NCBI RefSeq assembly: GCF_017874035.1
Contig: NZ_JAGGKV010000002.1
Coordinates: 372,001 to 436,000 of the forward strand
Reading direction: 5' to 3'
DNA: 64,000 nucleotides
Origin: Paenibacillus aceris
GTDB lineage: Bacteria > Bacillota > Bacilli > Paenibacillales > NBRC-103111
The notes under the pieces are model-generated. The model had not been told where the DNA came from. It worked only from the letters and a program-made list of their open reading frames with translations, and did no database searches. Of this stretch, positions 1 to 8,117 are shown piece by piece. Both the position numbers and the translations under genes were made by a program. Positions within the stretch are counted from its first letter, which is position 1. Each line of letters begins with the position of its first letter.

Positions 1-278
1 GATAAAGTCTCAAGTGCAGCTTGGGATAGCGATGAACGGGATGGTGTATAAGCCAGACGTTCGAAATATGGCGCATGTTCAGCTAATGTCGTTAATTGGT
101 AGGCACCAGCTACCTCAACAATCTGAATACCTCTACCCTTACGTTTGAAATCGGTTCGCATATCTTTCAGCAAATCACGAACCAAATACAAATCAAGCTC
201 CATAACCTCAGCAATCTGCTTGGCATCCAACCCTTCGTCACCAGAGGCAAAGAGCAGCCCTTCAATAATTGATTTCAT
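1..278 (-). CDS. scpB: Segregation and condensation protein B (5' part, cut by window edge)
   Basis: The first 92 codons read MKSIIEGLLFASGDEGLD and then a winged-helix segment typical of ScpB, the kleisin-associated subunit of the SMC-ScpAB condensin that helps chromosome segregation. The gene runs off the left edge, so the C-terminal half is not visible. The ATG at 276-278 lies inside the 3' end of scpA, a 17-base overlap that is usual for this pair and implies translational coupling. Identification rests on the N-terminal sequence and on the scpA neighbour. Confidence 0.92.
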   Translation of the reverse strand, partial: MKSIIEGLLFASGDEGLDAKQIAEVMELDLYLVRDLLKDMRTDFKRKGRGIQIVEVAGAYQLTTLAEHAPYFERLAYTPSRSSLSQAALETL

Positions 279-1053
279 CTGTGGAAAATTGAGCGTCAAT
301 GTCAGAAACCTCCTCTTTGGACTGAATGACGATATCTTCAAATAATTGATATTGAAAGCAAACGACTTTTTTCATTTTCATTAATTCAAGAATCGCCAGA
401 AAGGTGACAACAACCTCTTCCCGCGTCATTTCGTAATCAAACAACTTTGAAAACAGCAGTTTGCCGCCTTTCATTTTAAGCAAGTCTACAACTTCTCTGA
501 TCCGTTCTTTAACGGAAATTTCGTCTCTTCGAATCCTTGTAACTATATTGCGGTTTGCAAGTTTCCGCAGCGTCCGCTGAAAAGCGAATAACAAATCAGC
601 AACGTCAAGCCCTTCAACGGGATTCTCCTGCACATGGGGCAGAAATGGCGTCAAATCTTCCGGCTCACGCGTATAGACTAAGCTGCGCTCTACTTCCTTA
701 TCTCTCAGCATGTCGGCAATAGATTTGTATTTCCGATACTCTATGAGTTTGGCCACAAGCTCTGCGCGAGGATCAAGTTCGTCTTCCATATCGTCAAAAT
801 ATTCATCAAATTCAATAACAGGAGGCTTAGGCAGCAGCATTTTGCTTTTAATGGAGAGTAGTGTGGCAGCCATGACAAGAAACTCACTAGTAATCTCCAA
901 CTCTAACTCTTGCATCGCTTGCACGTAAGCTAAGTACTGATCTGTAATTTCTTTGATTGGAATATTATAAATGTCAAGTTCATTTTTATCGATAAGATGA
1001 AGCAAAAGATCAAGGGGGCCTTCAAAAGCTTCTAGCTTATAAGTAACTTTCAT
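262..1053 (-). CDS. scpA: Segregation and condensation protein A (kleisin)
   Basis: 263 residues, normal length for ScpA, the kleisin that bridges SMC heads and binds ScpB. It opens with the family-typical YKLEAFEGPLDLLLHLI, has an acidic central linker (DEYFDDMEDELD, around residues 83-94) and ends in a winged-helix region. The ATG at 1053 follows a strong GGGGGAG site. The stop overlaps the start of scpB. The upstream gene is the site-2-protease-like gene, in the position occupied by ribT in B. subtilis. Confidence 0.96.
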   Translation of the reverse strand: MKVTYKLEAFEGPLDLLLHLIDKNELDIYNIPIKEITDQYLAYVQAMQELELEITSEFLVMAATLLSIKSKMLLPKPPVIEFDEYFDDMEDELDPRAELVAKLIEYRKYKSIADMLRDKEVERSLVYTREPEDLTPFLPHVQENPVEGLDVADLLFAFQRTLRKLANRNIVTRIRRDEISVKERIREVVDLLKMKGGKLLFSKLFDYEMTREEVVVTFLAILELMKMKKVVCFQYQLFEDIVIQSKEEVSDIDAQFSTDEINY

Positions 1054-1068
1054 TTATTCTCCCCCTTG

Positions 1069-1710
1069 TCATAGTGAAAATATATTCATAACAAACTGCG
1101 CGGCAAACGGATATATATGTTCTAGCGCCCACTGGCCTGCAGGTGTGATCATTAAAACAATAACAAGAATAAGTGCATAGAGCTGATTGCGATCCATCCA
1201 TCTTTGACTCTTGGGAGGAACAAGACTTTTTAGTATATACCAACCGTCTAGCGGATACAGCGGTAACATATGTATAAAGCAAATCATGAGATTTACAATG
1301 ACGCCGTACTGCAAATAGACTCGCCACTGTTCAACGACGATCGACTCGGATGCTCCTCCTACGATAAAAGAAGGAAGAAAGAAATAGAGCCACCAGAAGA
1401 ACAAAGCGAGCAGCAAATTGGTAAAAGGACCAGCTGCAAACACAAGCGTATTGTACAGTTTTGGCCTTTTAAAATTCAAAGCTTCAACCGGCATTTTCTT
1501 CGACCAGCCATAAGGTCCGAAAACAATCATAGCCAACCCCAAGGCATCTAAATGTACCAAGGGGTTAAGCGATAATCGTTTGCCGTCACGGGCAGTCCGG
1601 TCTCCGAGCAACCAAGCGGCTCCTGCATGTGCTGCATCGTGGAGCGTCATTGCGATCAGAAAAGCGAGCAGCCGGGGCAGCAGTGTTTCCAGGTGATAAT
1701 AAGAAAGCAT
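1069..1710 (-). CDS. Site-2 protease-like membrane protein (M50 family) with HDAAH motif
   Basis: 213 residues with about five hydrophobic segments. The layout matches small M50 intramembrane metalloproteases: a first zinc motif at residues 24-28, the LNPLVHLDALG stretch near 47-57, and a C-terminal LPLYPLDGW (149-157) supplying the third ligand Asp. The expected HExxH reads HDAAH, so the catalytic Glu is Asp (seen directly). Whether it is still a protease is unknown. Its ATG overlaps the ribH stop by one base (TAATG), so it is translated as the last part of the riboflavin operon and leads into scpA. Substrate unknown; it may regulate a membrane-bound factor or be a non-proteolytic relative. 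Confidence 0.8.
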   Translation of the reverse strand: MLSYYHLETLLPRLLAFLIAMTLHDAAHAGAAWLLGDRTARDGKRLSLNPLVHLDALGLAMIVFGPYGWSKKMPVEALNFKRPKLYNTLVFAAGPFTNLLLALFFWWLYFFLPSFIVGGASESIVVEQWRVYLQYGVIVNLMICFIHMLPLYPLDGWYILKSLVPPKSQRWMDRNQLYALILVIVLMITPAGQWALEHIYPFAAQFVMNIFSL

Positions 1711-2180
1711 TAGGAAGTAAATTGCTTCGTCAAATTAGCCATTTCAATCGCTGTTACTGCCGCTTCCCAGCCTTTGTTTCCAGCTTTAGTACCCGCACGC
1801 TCAACAGCTTGTTCAATAGAATCAGTCGTTAGCACACCGAAAATCGTAGGAACGCCTGTTTTCAGGTTAATCGCAGATACGCCTTTTGCTACTTCACTGC
1901 ACACATAGTCAAAGTGTGGAGTTGATCCGCGAATGACAGCTCCTAACGTAATGACTGCGTCGTATTTTCCGCTTTCCGCCATTTTTTGAGCAATTAGAGG
2001 AAGCTCGAATGCGCCCGGTACCCATGCAATATCAACTTCATTTTCTTGCACGCCGTGACGTTTGAGAGCATCTTGTGCGCCACCCAGCAGTTTGGAAGTA
2101 ATAAATTCATTGAAACGTCCTACAACAATGCCATATTTTAAATTCTGCGATACTAAATGTCCTTCATAAATTGTAGCCAT
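1710..2180 (-). CDS. ribH: 6,7-dimethyl-8-ribityllumazine synthase
   Basis: 156 residues, standard length. Condenses 5-amino-6-ribitylaminouracil with 3,4-dihydroxy-2-butanone 4-phosphate to lumazine, the penultimate riboflavin step, in an icosahedral capsid. Visible family motifs include GRFNEFIT, the PGAFELPL loop, [15 protein letters not shown] and the late GNKGWEAA segment. The ATG at 2180 follows AAAAGGAGA. It is the fourth gene of the rib operon, 49 bases after ribBA. Confidence 0.98.
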   Translation of the reverse strand: MATIYEGHLVSQNLKYGIVVGRFNEFITSKLLGGAQDALKRHGVQENEVDIAWVPGAFELPLIAQKMAESGKYDAVITLGAVIRGSTPHFDYVCSEVAKGVSAINLKTGVPTIFGVLTTDSIEQAVERAGTKAGNKGWEAAVTAIEMANLTKQFTS

Positions 2181-2229
2181 GATAAGATTCTCCTTTTCTA
2201 TATAAAAAAAGTGATTAGTGATGTAGCTT

Positions 2230-3456
2230 TCAGATCCCGCTGCCTGAATCGTGGAAACTCAGCATATGACCTAGCTTCTGTTTTTTCGTTTGCAAATAAT
2301 TCAGGTTGTCCACTTTGCTGTCCATTTGGATCGGAACGCGTTCAACGACTTCTAGGCCGTAACCTTCAAGTCCTTTGATTTTACGCGGGTTATTCGTTAA
2401 CAGGCGCAGCTGTGTGATACCCAGGTCCTTCAAAATTTGCGCTCCAATTCCGTAATCACGAAGATCCGGAGCGAAGCCAAGCTTAATATTCGCTTCGACG
2501 GTGTCGAATCCCTGCTCCTGCAGAGCATAAGCCTTCAATTTGTTGATTAACCCGATACCGCGACCTTCCTGTCGCATATATAATAATACACCATTGCCCT
2601 CTTCATCAATCTGTTTTAATGCAGCATCGAGCTGCGGCCCGCAATCACAGCGGTGAGAATGGAAGACATCTCCTGTCAGACACTCGGAATGAACGCGCAC
2701 AAGAGTGGGTTTCGATGGGTCAATAGTTCCTTTAACAAGGGCTACATGTTCCTTATTATCTAGCTGATTCGTATAAGCAATGGCTTTAAATGTGCCGAAA
2801 TCCGTTGGCAGCTTAATTTCGACTTCGCGCTCAACCAGTTTCTCCTGTTGATTGCGGTAGTGAATCAGATCTTGAATCGTTATGATTCGCAGATCATGTT
2901 TCTCAGCGAGTTCCATGAGATCCGGAACCCGAGCCATCGTCCCGTCTTCCTTAATGACTTCACAGATGACAGCTGCAGGATAGGAACCGCATAAAACAGC
3001 CAAATCAACCGCTGCTTCTGTATGTCCAGCCCTGCGGAGTACGCCGCCTTTCTTGGCAATCAGCGGGAAAATGTGGCCAGGTCTGCGGAAATCTTGCGGT
3101 TTGGTATTGGGATCGATCAAGCCCATAACCGTTCGTGAACGCTCATGCGCGGAAATCCCTGTACTCGTCTCCACATGATCGACGGAAACCGTAAAGGCAG
3201 TCCCATGATAATCTGTATTTCTAGCTACCATCGGCGGCAAGTCAAGCTCCCTCGCACGCTCTTCCGTAATGGGGGTGCACACAAGTCCGCGGCCTTCCTT
3301 AATCATGAAATTAATCACTTCCGGCGTCGTTTTATCCGCCAGTGCGATAAAATCCCCCTCGTTTTCACGATCTTCATCATCCACCGCAATGATTACTTTT
3401 CCTAAATTGAGATCCTTCAGCGCCTCTTCAATTGTACTGAATCGTATTTGTGTCAT
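2230..3456 (-). CDS. ribBA: Bifunctional DHBP synthase / GTP cyclohydrolase II
   Basis: 408 residues. The N-terminal half (about 1-205) is 3,4-dihydroxy-2-butanone 4-phosphate synthase with [12 protein letters not shown] and the HTEAAVDLA segment. The C-terminal half is GTP cyclohydrolase II with the zinc cysteines in [15 protein letters not shown] and the RQEGRGIGL loop. The two activities supply both precursors of riboflavin from GTP and ribulose 5-phosphate. The fusion is normal in Bacillota. The ATG follows AGGAGAGGTGAAAG. A perfect 8-bp hairpin sits just upstream (3474-3493). Confidence 0.98.
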   Translation of the reverse strand: MTQIRFSTIEEALKDLNLGKVIIAVDDEDRENEGDFIALADKTTPEVINFMIKEGRGLVCTPITEERARELDLPPMVARNTDYHGTAFTVSVDHVETSTGISAHERSRTVMGLIDPNTKPQDFRRPGHIFPLIAKKGGVLRRAGHTEAAVDLAVLCGSYPAAVICEVIKEDGTMARVPDLMELAEKHDLRIITIQDLIHYRNQQEKLVEREVEIKLPTDFGTFKAIAYTNQLDNKEHVALVKGTIDPSKPTLVRVHSECLTGDVFHSHRCDCGPQLDAALKQIDEEGNGVLLYMRQEGRGIGLINKLKAYALQEQGFDTVEANIKLGFAPDLRDYGIGAQILKDLGITQLRLLTNNPRKIKGLEGYGLEVVERVPIQMDSKVDNLNYLQTKKQKLGHMLSFHDSGSGI

Positions 3457-3473
3457 CTTTCACCTCTCCTAAA

Positions 3474-3493
3474 AGCTTTGCTTTAGCAAAGCT
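3474..3493 (-). other. Perfect 8-bp hairpin in the ribE-ribBA gap
   Basis: AGCTTTGC-TTTA-GCAAAGCT is a perfect inverted repeat immediately before the ribBA ribosome-binding site. On the minus strand it is followed by TTTTAGGAGAGG. It could act as an mRNA stability or processing element or limit read-through; the run of U is too short for a convincing terminator. Confidence 0.4.
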
Positions 3494-3529
3494 GACTTCG
3501 TAAGCCTGAACTTTACAAGCTAGGCTCCA

Positions 3530-4201
3530 TTACATAAAGCCATGATCAGCCAAGAAACTCGCGGATAACGTACTCTGCTTTTTGACGCTTCCCTCCGAGG
3601 CTTCAGCCGGACCGAACTTTAACAGTCGTTCCATATATTTGCCCAGAACGTCGCATTCCATGTTGATCGTATCCCCTGCTTTTTTATCGTGCAGGATCGT
3701 TTGAGCCAACGTATGCGGAATAATCGAAACCGCAACGTCACGTTCAGTGACATCGACAACGGTAAGCGAGATTCCATCAATCGTGATGGATCCGCCGGCA
3801 ATAATGTATCTGAAAATATGTTTATTATCCGGTTCGAACCGGTAAACAACCGCATTTTCTTCAGGTATGCGGGAAAGGATCGTCGCCGTTGCGTCCACAT
3901 GACCTTGCACAATGTGACCGCCGAACCGGCCATTCGCCGCCATAGCCCGCTCCAAATTTACGCGTGTGCCAACTTGCAGCTTGCGCAGATTCGTTTTCCG
4001 GTACGTTTCCGGCATCACATCTACGGAGAAAGATTCACTATCAAAGGAAATGACGGTCAGACAAACGCCATTCACGGCGATGCTGTCTCCCAGATGGACA
4101 TCTTCAAGTATTTTCCTCGCACCGATGGTTAATACCATCGCTTGGCCCACGCTATGAATGCGGCGCATGTGGCCGATTTCTTCAATAATGCCGGTAAACA
4201 T
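3530..4201 (-). CDS. ribE: Riboflavin synthase alpha subunit
   Basis: 223 residues. Dismutates two lumazines to riboflavin. The protein shows the internal duplication of the family: an N-terminal lobe starting MFTGIIEEIG with GDSIAVNGVCLTV, and a second lobe with GGHIVQGHVD and GGSITIDGISLTVVDV. The ATG at 4201 follows GGAGGGCTGTC. It lies 16 bases after ribD in the rib operon. The tail after residue 200 is slightly longer than in compact homologues. Confidence 0.97.
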   Translation of the reverse strand: MFTGIIEEIGHMRRIHSVGQAMVLTIGARKILEDVHLGDSIAVNGVCLTVISFDSESFSVDVMPETYRKTNLRKLQVGTRVNLERAMAANGRFGGHIVQGHVDATATILSRIPEENAVVYRFEPDNKHIFRYIIAGGSITIDGISLTVVDVTERDVAVSIIPHTLAQTILHDKKAGDTINMECDVLGKYMERLLKFGPAEASEGSVKKQSTLSASFLADHGFM

Positions 4202-4217
4202 GACAGCCCTCCATTCG

Positions 4218-5327
4218 TCAGCTCTTATACACCGGATAGCCGGTTATGCAAACATCCGGTCCGAATTGCTCGACCTTCAACCGGTCAAGCGTAATTGCAT
4301 CATCCATCTTCGCGAAGCCTTCGAAGGAGATGTTCATGGGTGCTGCAGGGCCTCCGCCGATTATTTTCGGCGCAAACATCAGCACCAGCTTATCCAGCAG
4401 GCGACGCTCCAGCATCGCGCCGCTAAGCTTGCCTCCACCCTCGAGGAGGATGGAGCCGATCTCGCGCTCGCCGAGCTGCCGCATGGCGAGCGTCAGGTCC
4501 ACCTGCGGGCCGTCCCCGCAGGTAAGGACCGTAATGCCGCGCGCTTCCAGCGCGGCACGCCGCTCCGCAGGCGCCTGTGCGGTCGCGAGCAGGATCGTCG
4601 GCTGACGATCCTGCTCCGTTAGCACCCGGGCGCCCTGCGGGACCCGCAAGCGCGAGTCTGCGACGATACGTACCGGCTGCACAGCCGGTACGTCGCCGCG
4701 CGCGCTTAAGAGCGGGTCGTCGGCGATGACGGTGTCAACGCCGACCATGATACCCTGGTGCCTGTGGCGCAGGGTATGCACGAAAGCGCGCGACACAGGC
4801 GACGTGATCCATTTGCTGTCGCCTGTTTTTGAAGCGATGCGGCCGTCGAGCGTACTGGCCGTCTTCAGCGTCACGAAAGGCATGCGCGTGACGATATATT
4901 TATTGAAAGCCTCATTCATAGCCGAGGCTTCCTCCGCCAACAGCCCGACGGACACCTCGACGCCGTGGGAACGCAGCTTGGCAATGCCGCTGCCCGCGAC
5001 CTGCGGGTTCGGGTCGGTCCCGGCAACGACGACACGGATCACGCCGGCTTCAATGAGACGGTCGCTGCAGGGCGGCGTCTTGCCGAAGTGACTGCACGGC
5101 TCCAGTGTGACATAGGCCGTACTTCCTTTGGCTTCCTCGCCTGCCATCTGCAAAGCAAGAACCTCAGCATGGCCATGTCCGCGCTTTAGATGCGCTCCCA
5201 TTCCGACGATGCGTCCCTCTTTCACCAGAACACATCCGACAACCGGATTAATCCCTGTTTGACCAAGAGCACTCTCAGCCATTTGCAGAGCAAGCCTCAT
5301 GTAAGCTTCATCATTCAAGACATGCAT
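4218..5327 (-). CDS. ribD: Bifunctional riboflavin deaminase/reductase
   Basis: 369 residues. The N-terminal cytidine-deaminase-like domain carries HAE (in GHGHAEVLAL) and the zinc motif PCSHFGKTPPC. The C-terminal domain is the NADPH-dependent 5-amino-6-(5-phosphoribosylamino)uracil reductase, with TLDGRIASKTGDSKWIT and ILLEGGGKLSGAML. First gene of the rib operon, preceded by the FMN riboswitch and attenuator. The stretch from about 4430 to 5100 is visibly much richer in G+C than neighbouring genes, although the reading frame is intact. Confidence 0.97.
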   Translation of the reverse strand: MHVLNDEAYMRLALQMAESALGQTGINPVVGCVLVKEGRIVGMGAHLKRGHGHAEVLALQMAGEEAKGSTAYVTLEPCSHFGKTPPCSDRLIEAGVIRVVVAGTDPNPQVAGSGIAKLRSHGVEVSVGLLAEEASAMNEAFNKYIVTRMPFVTLKTASTLDGRIASKTGDSKWITSPVSRAFVHTLRHRHQGIMVGVDTVIADDPLLSARGDVPAVQPVRIVADSRLRVPQGARVLTEQDRQPTILLATAQAPAERRAALEARGITVLTCGDGPQVDLTLAMRQLGEREIGSILLEGGGKLSGAMLERRLLDKLVLMFAPKIIGGGPAAPMNISFEGFAKMDDAITLDRLKVEQFGPDVCITGYPVYKS

Positions 5328-5368
5328 GCGTGTTCACCGCCTTTCCAAGCTAATTTGAAATAGAATGC

Positions 5369-5400
5369 AAAAAGACCCCTCCGTATATCGGATAGGGGCC
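5369..5400 (-). terminator. Attenuator of the rib operon leader
   Basis: On the minus strand GGCCCCTATCCG-ATATA-CGGAGGGGTC is followed by TTTTTGC. This GC-rich hairpin with a U-run sits between the FMN aptamer and ribD. By analogy with other RFN leaders it is the terminator formed when FMN is bound. Confidence 0.85.
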
Positions 5401-5563
5401 AGAGAATGTCTAGGTAACACGAAGAAGCTTCATCCATCCACACTAGTTGCATTTTTGATCAAATCAAACAAGCACGACCTATCCGCGCCAAAGCACAGAC
5501 CTGCCGAATTTTTGTTCTCGTGAAAAAATGAACAAGCATGCACAGCGAATCCGTATTCGCGTA

Positions 5564-5738
5564 TTCCTTCTCCCATCCAGACTATACTGTCGGTCCCGGA
5601 TTCTCACCGGGTCAGCCGTAGCGAAGCTGTATGTCAGGTACCGCTAGCTTCAAAACGGGTCACGGACTAATCGTTAGCAGACAGCAAGCCTGCAGACGAA
5701 TCACCGCCGGTGTGGAATTTCACCACGCCCCGAAGGTT
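5564..5738 (-). promoter_or_regulatory. FMN riboswitch (RFN element)
   Basis: The minus strand carries the conserved RFN blocks in order: CCTTCGGGGCGTGGTGAAAT, then ACCGGCGGTGATTCG, the GGTGAGAATCCGGGACCGACA block and a final TGGATGGGAGAAGGAA. These are the conserved joining regions of the six-stem FMN aptamer. It precedes ribD by about 240 bases with a terminator between, so riboflavin synthesis should be repressed by FMN through transcription attenuation. Confidence 0.96.
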
Positions 5739-5767
5739 TGCACACATATGAAAAGTAACTTATGAAA

Positions 5768-5796
5768 AATTTATCACTCAGCCATCCAAAAAGCAA
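5768..5796 (-). promoter_or_regulatory. Candidate sigma-A promoter of the rib operon
   Basis: Minus-strand TTGCTT and TAAATT are separated by 17 bases and lie about 30 bases upstream of the FMN aptamer. The match to TTGACA/TATAAT is moderate, but position and spacing fit. The rest of the 5740-5930 gap shows nothing else recognisable. Confidence 0.5.
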
Positions 5797-5930
5797 GGTC
5801 TTTTTTGCCTTGTCCTACAAAAAACGACTAATCTTGCGTTAATTCAACCGTGCTGCGCTTAATTTTTTATGGACAGATTTTTGATGTTTGGATACTGAAT
5901 CCGCTGACAATAGCAGCACCACATTGTAGA

Positions 5931-5961
5931 AAAAGAACCTGCTGATCACGATCAGCAGGTT
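5931..5961 (-). terminator. Terminator downstream of the cyclophilin gene
   Basis: Minus-strand AACCTGCTGATC-GTG-ATCAGCAGGTT is a near-perfect stem followed by CTTTTTCTAC. It ends the cyclophilin transcript before the rib promoter. Confidence 0.9.
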
Positions 5962-5979
5962 CCTCTCTTATTTTGAAAA

Positions 5980-6411
5980 TTATACTTCGACAACTTCTAC
6001 TTTTTCCATCAAATCTCTGCCTTTGAAAGCATCGACCAGTTCCATACCTTTGGAAACTTTACCAAAAACGGTATGTTGTCCGTCAAGGTGAGGCTGTGGT
6101 TGGTAAGCAATGTAGAATTGGCTTCCACCTGTGTTTCTGCCTGCATGAGCCATAGCCAAGGAGCCGCGCTCGTGTTTGTTCGGGTTGATTTCACAGTTGA
6201 TTTGGTAGCCTGGGCCACCAGTTCCTGTGCCGGATGGACAACCGCCTTGTGCAACGAATCCTGGAATTACGCGATGAAAAACAAGTCCGTTGTAGAAACC
6301 GGAGTTTGCTAATTTTTCAAAGTTGGCAACCGTATTTGGCGCGTCCTTTTCGAAAAGATCGATAAGAACTTCGCCACCGCCTGCTAGTTTAATTTTTGCT
6401 TGTTTGGCCAT
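5980..6411 (-). CDS. ppiB: Peptidyl-prolyl cis-trans isomerase, cyclophilin type
   Basis: 143 residues, a single cyclophilin domain with no signal peptide, so cytoplasmic. Motifs include [23 protein letters not shown] (catalytic Arg in FHRV), [15 protein letters not shown], the GSQF stretch and HTVFGKV. It catalyses proline isomerisation during protein folding. The ATG follows AAAGGAGTGGACCACA. It has its own terminator and lies between rib and lysA exactly as ppiB does in B. subtilis. Confidence 0.96.
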   Translation of the reverse strand: MAKQAKIKLAGGGEVLIDLFEKDAPNTVANFEKLANSGFYNGLVFHRVIPGFVAQGGCPSGTGTGGPGYQINCEINPNKHERGSLAMAHAGRNTGGSQFYIAYQPQPHLDGQHTVFGKVSKGMELVDAFKGRDLMEKVEVVEV

Positions 6412-6533
6412 TGTGGTCCACTCCTTTAGACAATAATATCTTATTCTACTATGAAAACATCCATTTCACAAACCCGGCTGGAATTCCATGATAATTCTTC
6501 TATGGGCCATTATTCTTTTCTTTAGGAATTGAA

Positions 6534-6588
6534 TAAAAAAAGAGACCATCTCCCAAGTCATTCCTGACCTAACTTTCGGAGATAGCCC
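6534..6588 (-). terminator. Terminator downstream of lysA
   Basis: Minus-strand GGCTATCTCC pairs (with G-U wobbles) with GGAGATGGTC, followed by TCTTTTTTTATTC. The intervening bases contain an inner AAGT/ACTT pairing. It ends the lysA transcript. Confidence 0.85.
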
Positions 6589-6621
6589 TTCCTCAGCCCC
6601 AACACCGGGCTGTTTTCTATG

Positions 6622-7953
6622 TTAAACGGTTTTACTCACTTGTTTCATTCTTGCAGGAATGATATCGTTACCGACGATGTTATCGAACGTTTCCCGTTTC
6701 ACGACAAGGTCGCTTTGACCCTCGCTCACGAAAACAACGCCTGGACGACGGATTCGGTTGTAGTTGCTTGCCATCGCATAGTTATAAGCGCCTGTACATG
6801 ATACTGCGAGCACATCTCCTGTGTTCACTTCCGGCAGGTTCAGGTCCCAAATGAGCATATCGCCGCTTTCACAACACTTGCCGGCAATAGATACGACTTC
6901 CGTCGGCTCCTCGGTTGCACGGTTCGCGAGCACAGCCTCGTATACCGCCTCATACAAGGCAGGACGCGGGTTATCCGTCATTCCGCCATCCACGGATACG
7001 TATTTACGCACACCGGGAATGTCTTTCGATGTTCCTACCGTGTAAAGCGTCGTACCTGCATCTCCAACGATGCTGCGGCCCGGTTCCACCCAAATTTCCG
7101 GCAGCGGATATTCGTTGCGCCCAAAATTATCTTTGATCGCATCTGTAATAGCTTTCACATAAACAGAAACCGGAAGCGGAGTATCTTCGCTCACATAGCG
7201 GATGCCGAAGCCGCCGCCAAGGTTGATGACTTTGAATGTGACGCCGATTTCTTGGCGAACTTCAACAGCTAAAGCTGCCATTTTCTCAGCAGCAAGGCGG
7301 AAGCCCTCCACTTCGAAAATTTGCGAACCGATGTGAGAATGAATGCCCAGAAGTTCCAAGTTGCTTAACTGTGAAGCTTCTTCAATCGCACGGAATGCCG
7401 CACCATTACCTAGGTCGAAACCGAACTTAGAATCCGTTTGGCCTGTAGAAATATATTCATGCGTATGCGCCTCAACGCCCGGCGTGATCCGCAGTAAAAT
7501 TTTCACCTTCTGGCGTTTCTCACCGGCAATCGCGTTCAGCATTTGAAGCTCGATAAAGTTATCTACGACGAAACAGCCGATTTTTGCATCAATCGCCATT
7601 TCGATTTCATCGATTGTTTTGTTGTTGCCATGAAAATGAATCCGGTCAGCCGGGAATCCAGCTTGAAGAGCCGTATACAGTTCGCCGTCGGAAACGACAT
7701 CCAGGGACATCCCCTCTTCTTCCACAATGCGGCACATCGCCATTACGCAGAACGCTTTGCTGGCGTAAGCCACTTGGAATTTAAGACCGGATGCTTTGAA
7801 TGCATCTACGAACTCGCGGCAACGTTCACGTACGAGCGCTTCATCAAACACATATAACGGCGTGCCATATTCGGCAACTAGCTTCGTTGTATCGACACCA
7901 CCGATTTCAAGGTGACCTTGACCGTTAATTTTACTTGTTCCATGCAAATACAT
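6622..7953 (-). CDS. lysA: Diaminopimelate decarboxylase
   Basis: 443 residues, PLP-dependent fold-III decarboxylase making L-lysine from meso-diaminopimelate. The PLP lysine lies in VAYASKAFC (around residue 66). GSQI, the glycine-rich NLGGGFGIRY, EPGRSIVG and CCESGDML (partner-subunit Cys) are all present. The ATG at 7953 follows GAGGGGGAAATGAAGCT. The gene stands between spoVAF and ppiB, as in B. subtilis, where it is linked to the forespore operon. No lysine riboswitch was seen upstream. Confidence 0.97.
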   Translation of the reverse strand: MYLHGTSKINGQGHLEIGGVDTTKLVAEYGTPLYVFDEALVRERCREFVDAFKASGLKFQVAYASKAFCVMAMCRIVEEEGMSLDVVSDGELYTALQAGFPADRIHFHGNNKTIDEIEMAIDAKIGCFVVDNFIELQMLNAIAGEKRQKVKILLRITPGVEAHTHEYISTGQTDSKFGFDLGNGAAFRAIEEASQLSNLELLGIHSHIGSQIFEVEGFRLAAEKMAALAVEVRQEIGVTFKVINLGGGFGIRYVSEDTPLPVSVYVKAITDAIKDNFGRNEYPLPEIWVEPGRSIVGDAGTTLYTVGTSKDIPGVRKYVSVDGGMTDNPRPALYEAVYEAVLANRATEEPTEVVSIAGKCCESGDMLIWDLNLPEVNTGDVLAVSCTGAYNYAMASNYNRIRRPGVVFVSEGQSDLVVKRETFDNIVGNDIIPARMKQVSKTV

Positions 7954-8080
7954 AGCTTCATTTCCCCCTCACCCTGAACCTGCTGCTACACATTTCCCGC
8001 TCAAACGGCCGAATGCGCATTACTATTTAAAGTACCATAGGAAAAGCGCATTTGACAATATCCTGCCAGCCTTTAATCGT

Positions 8081-8112
8081 AAAAAGGACAAGAAGAATTC
8101 CTTGTCCTTTTA
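8081..8112 (-). terminator. Terminator downstream of spoVAF
   Basis: Minus-strand AAAAGGACAAG-GAATTCTT-CTTGTCCTTTTT forms a strong stem with a U-run, starting a few bases after the spoVAF stop. Confidence 0.9.
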
Positions 8113-8117
8113 GTTTA

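Noticed and set aside
1037..1327. Minus-strand Cys-rich frame overlapping the site-2-protease gene
   Set aside because: Overlaps the supported frame in another phase, with no RBS and no conserved pattern.
7954..8080. Lysine riboswitch sought upstream of lysA
   Set aside because: No L-box consensus is visible and the gap is too short.
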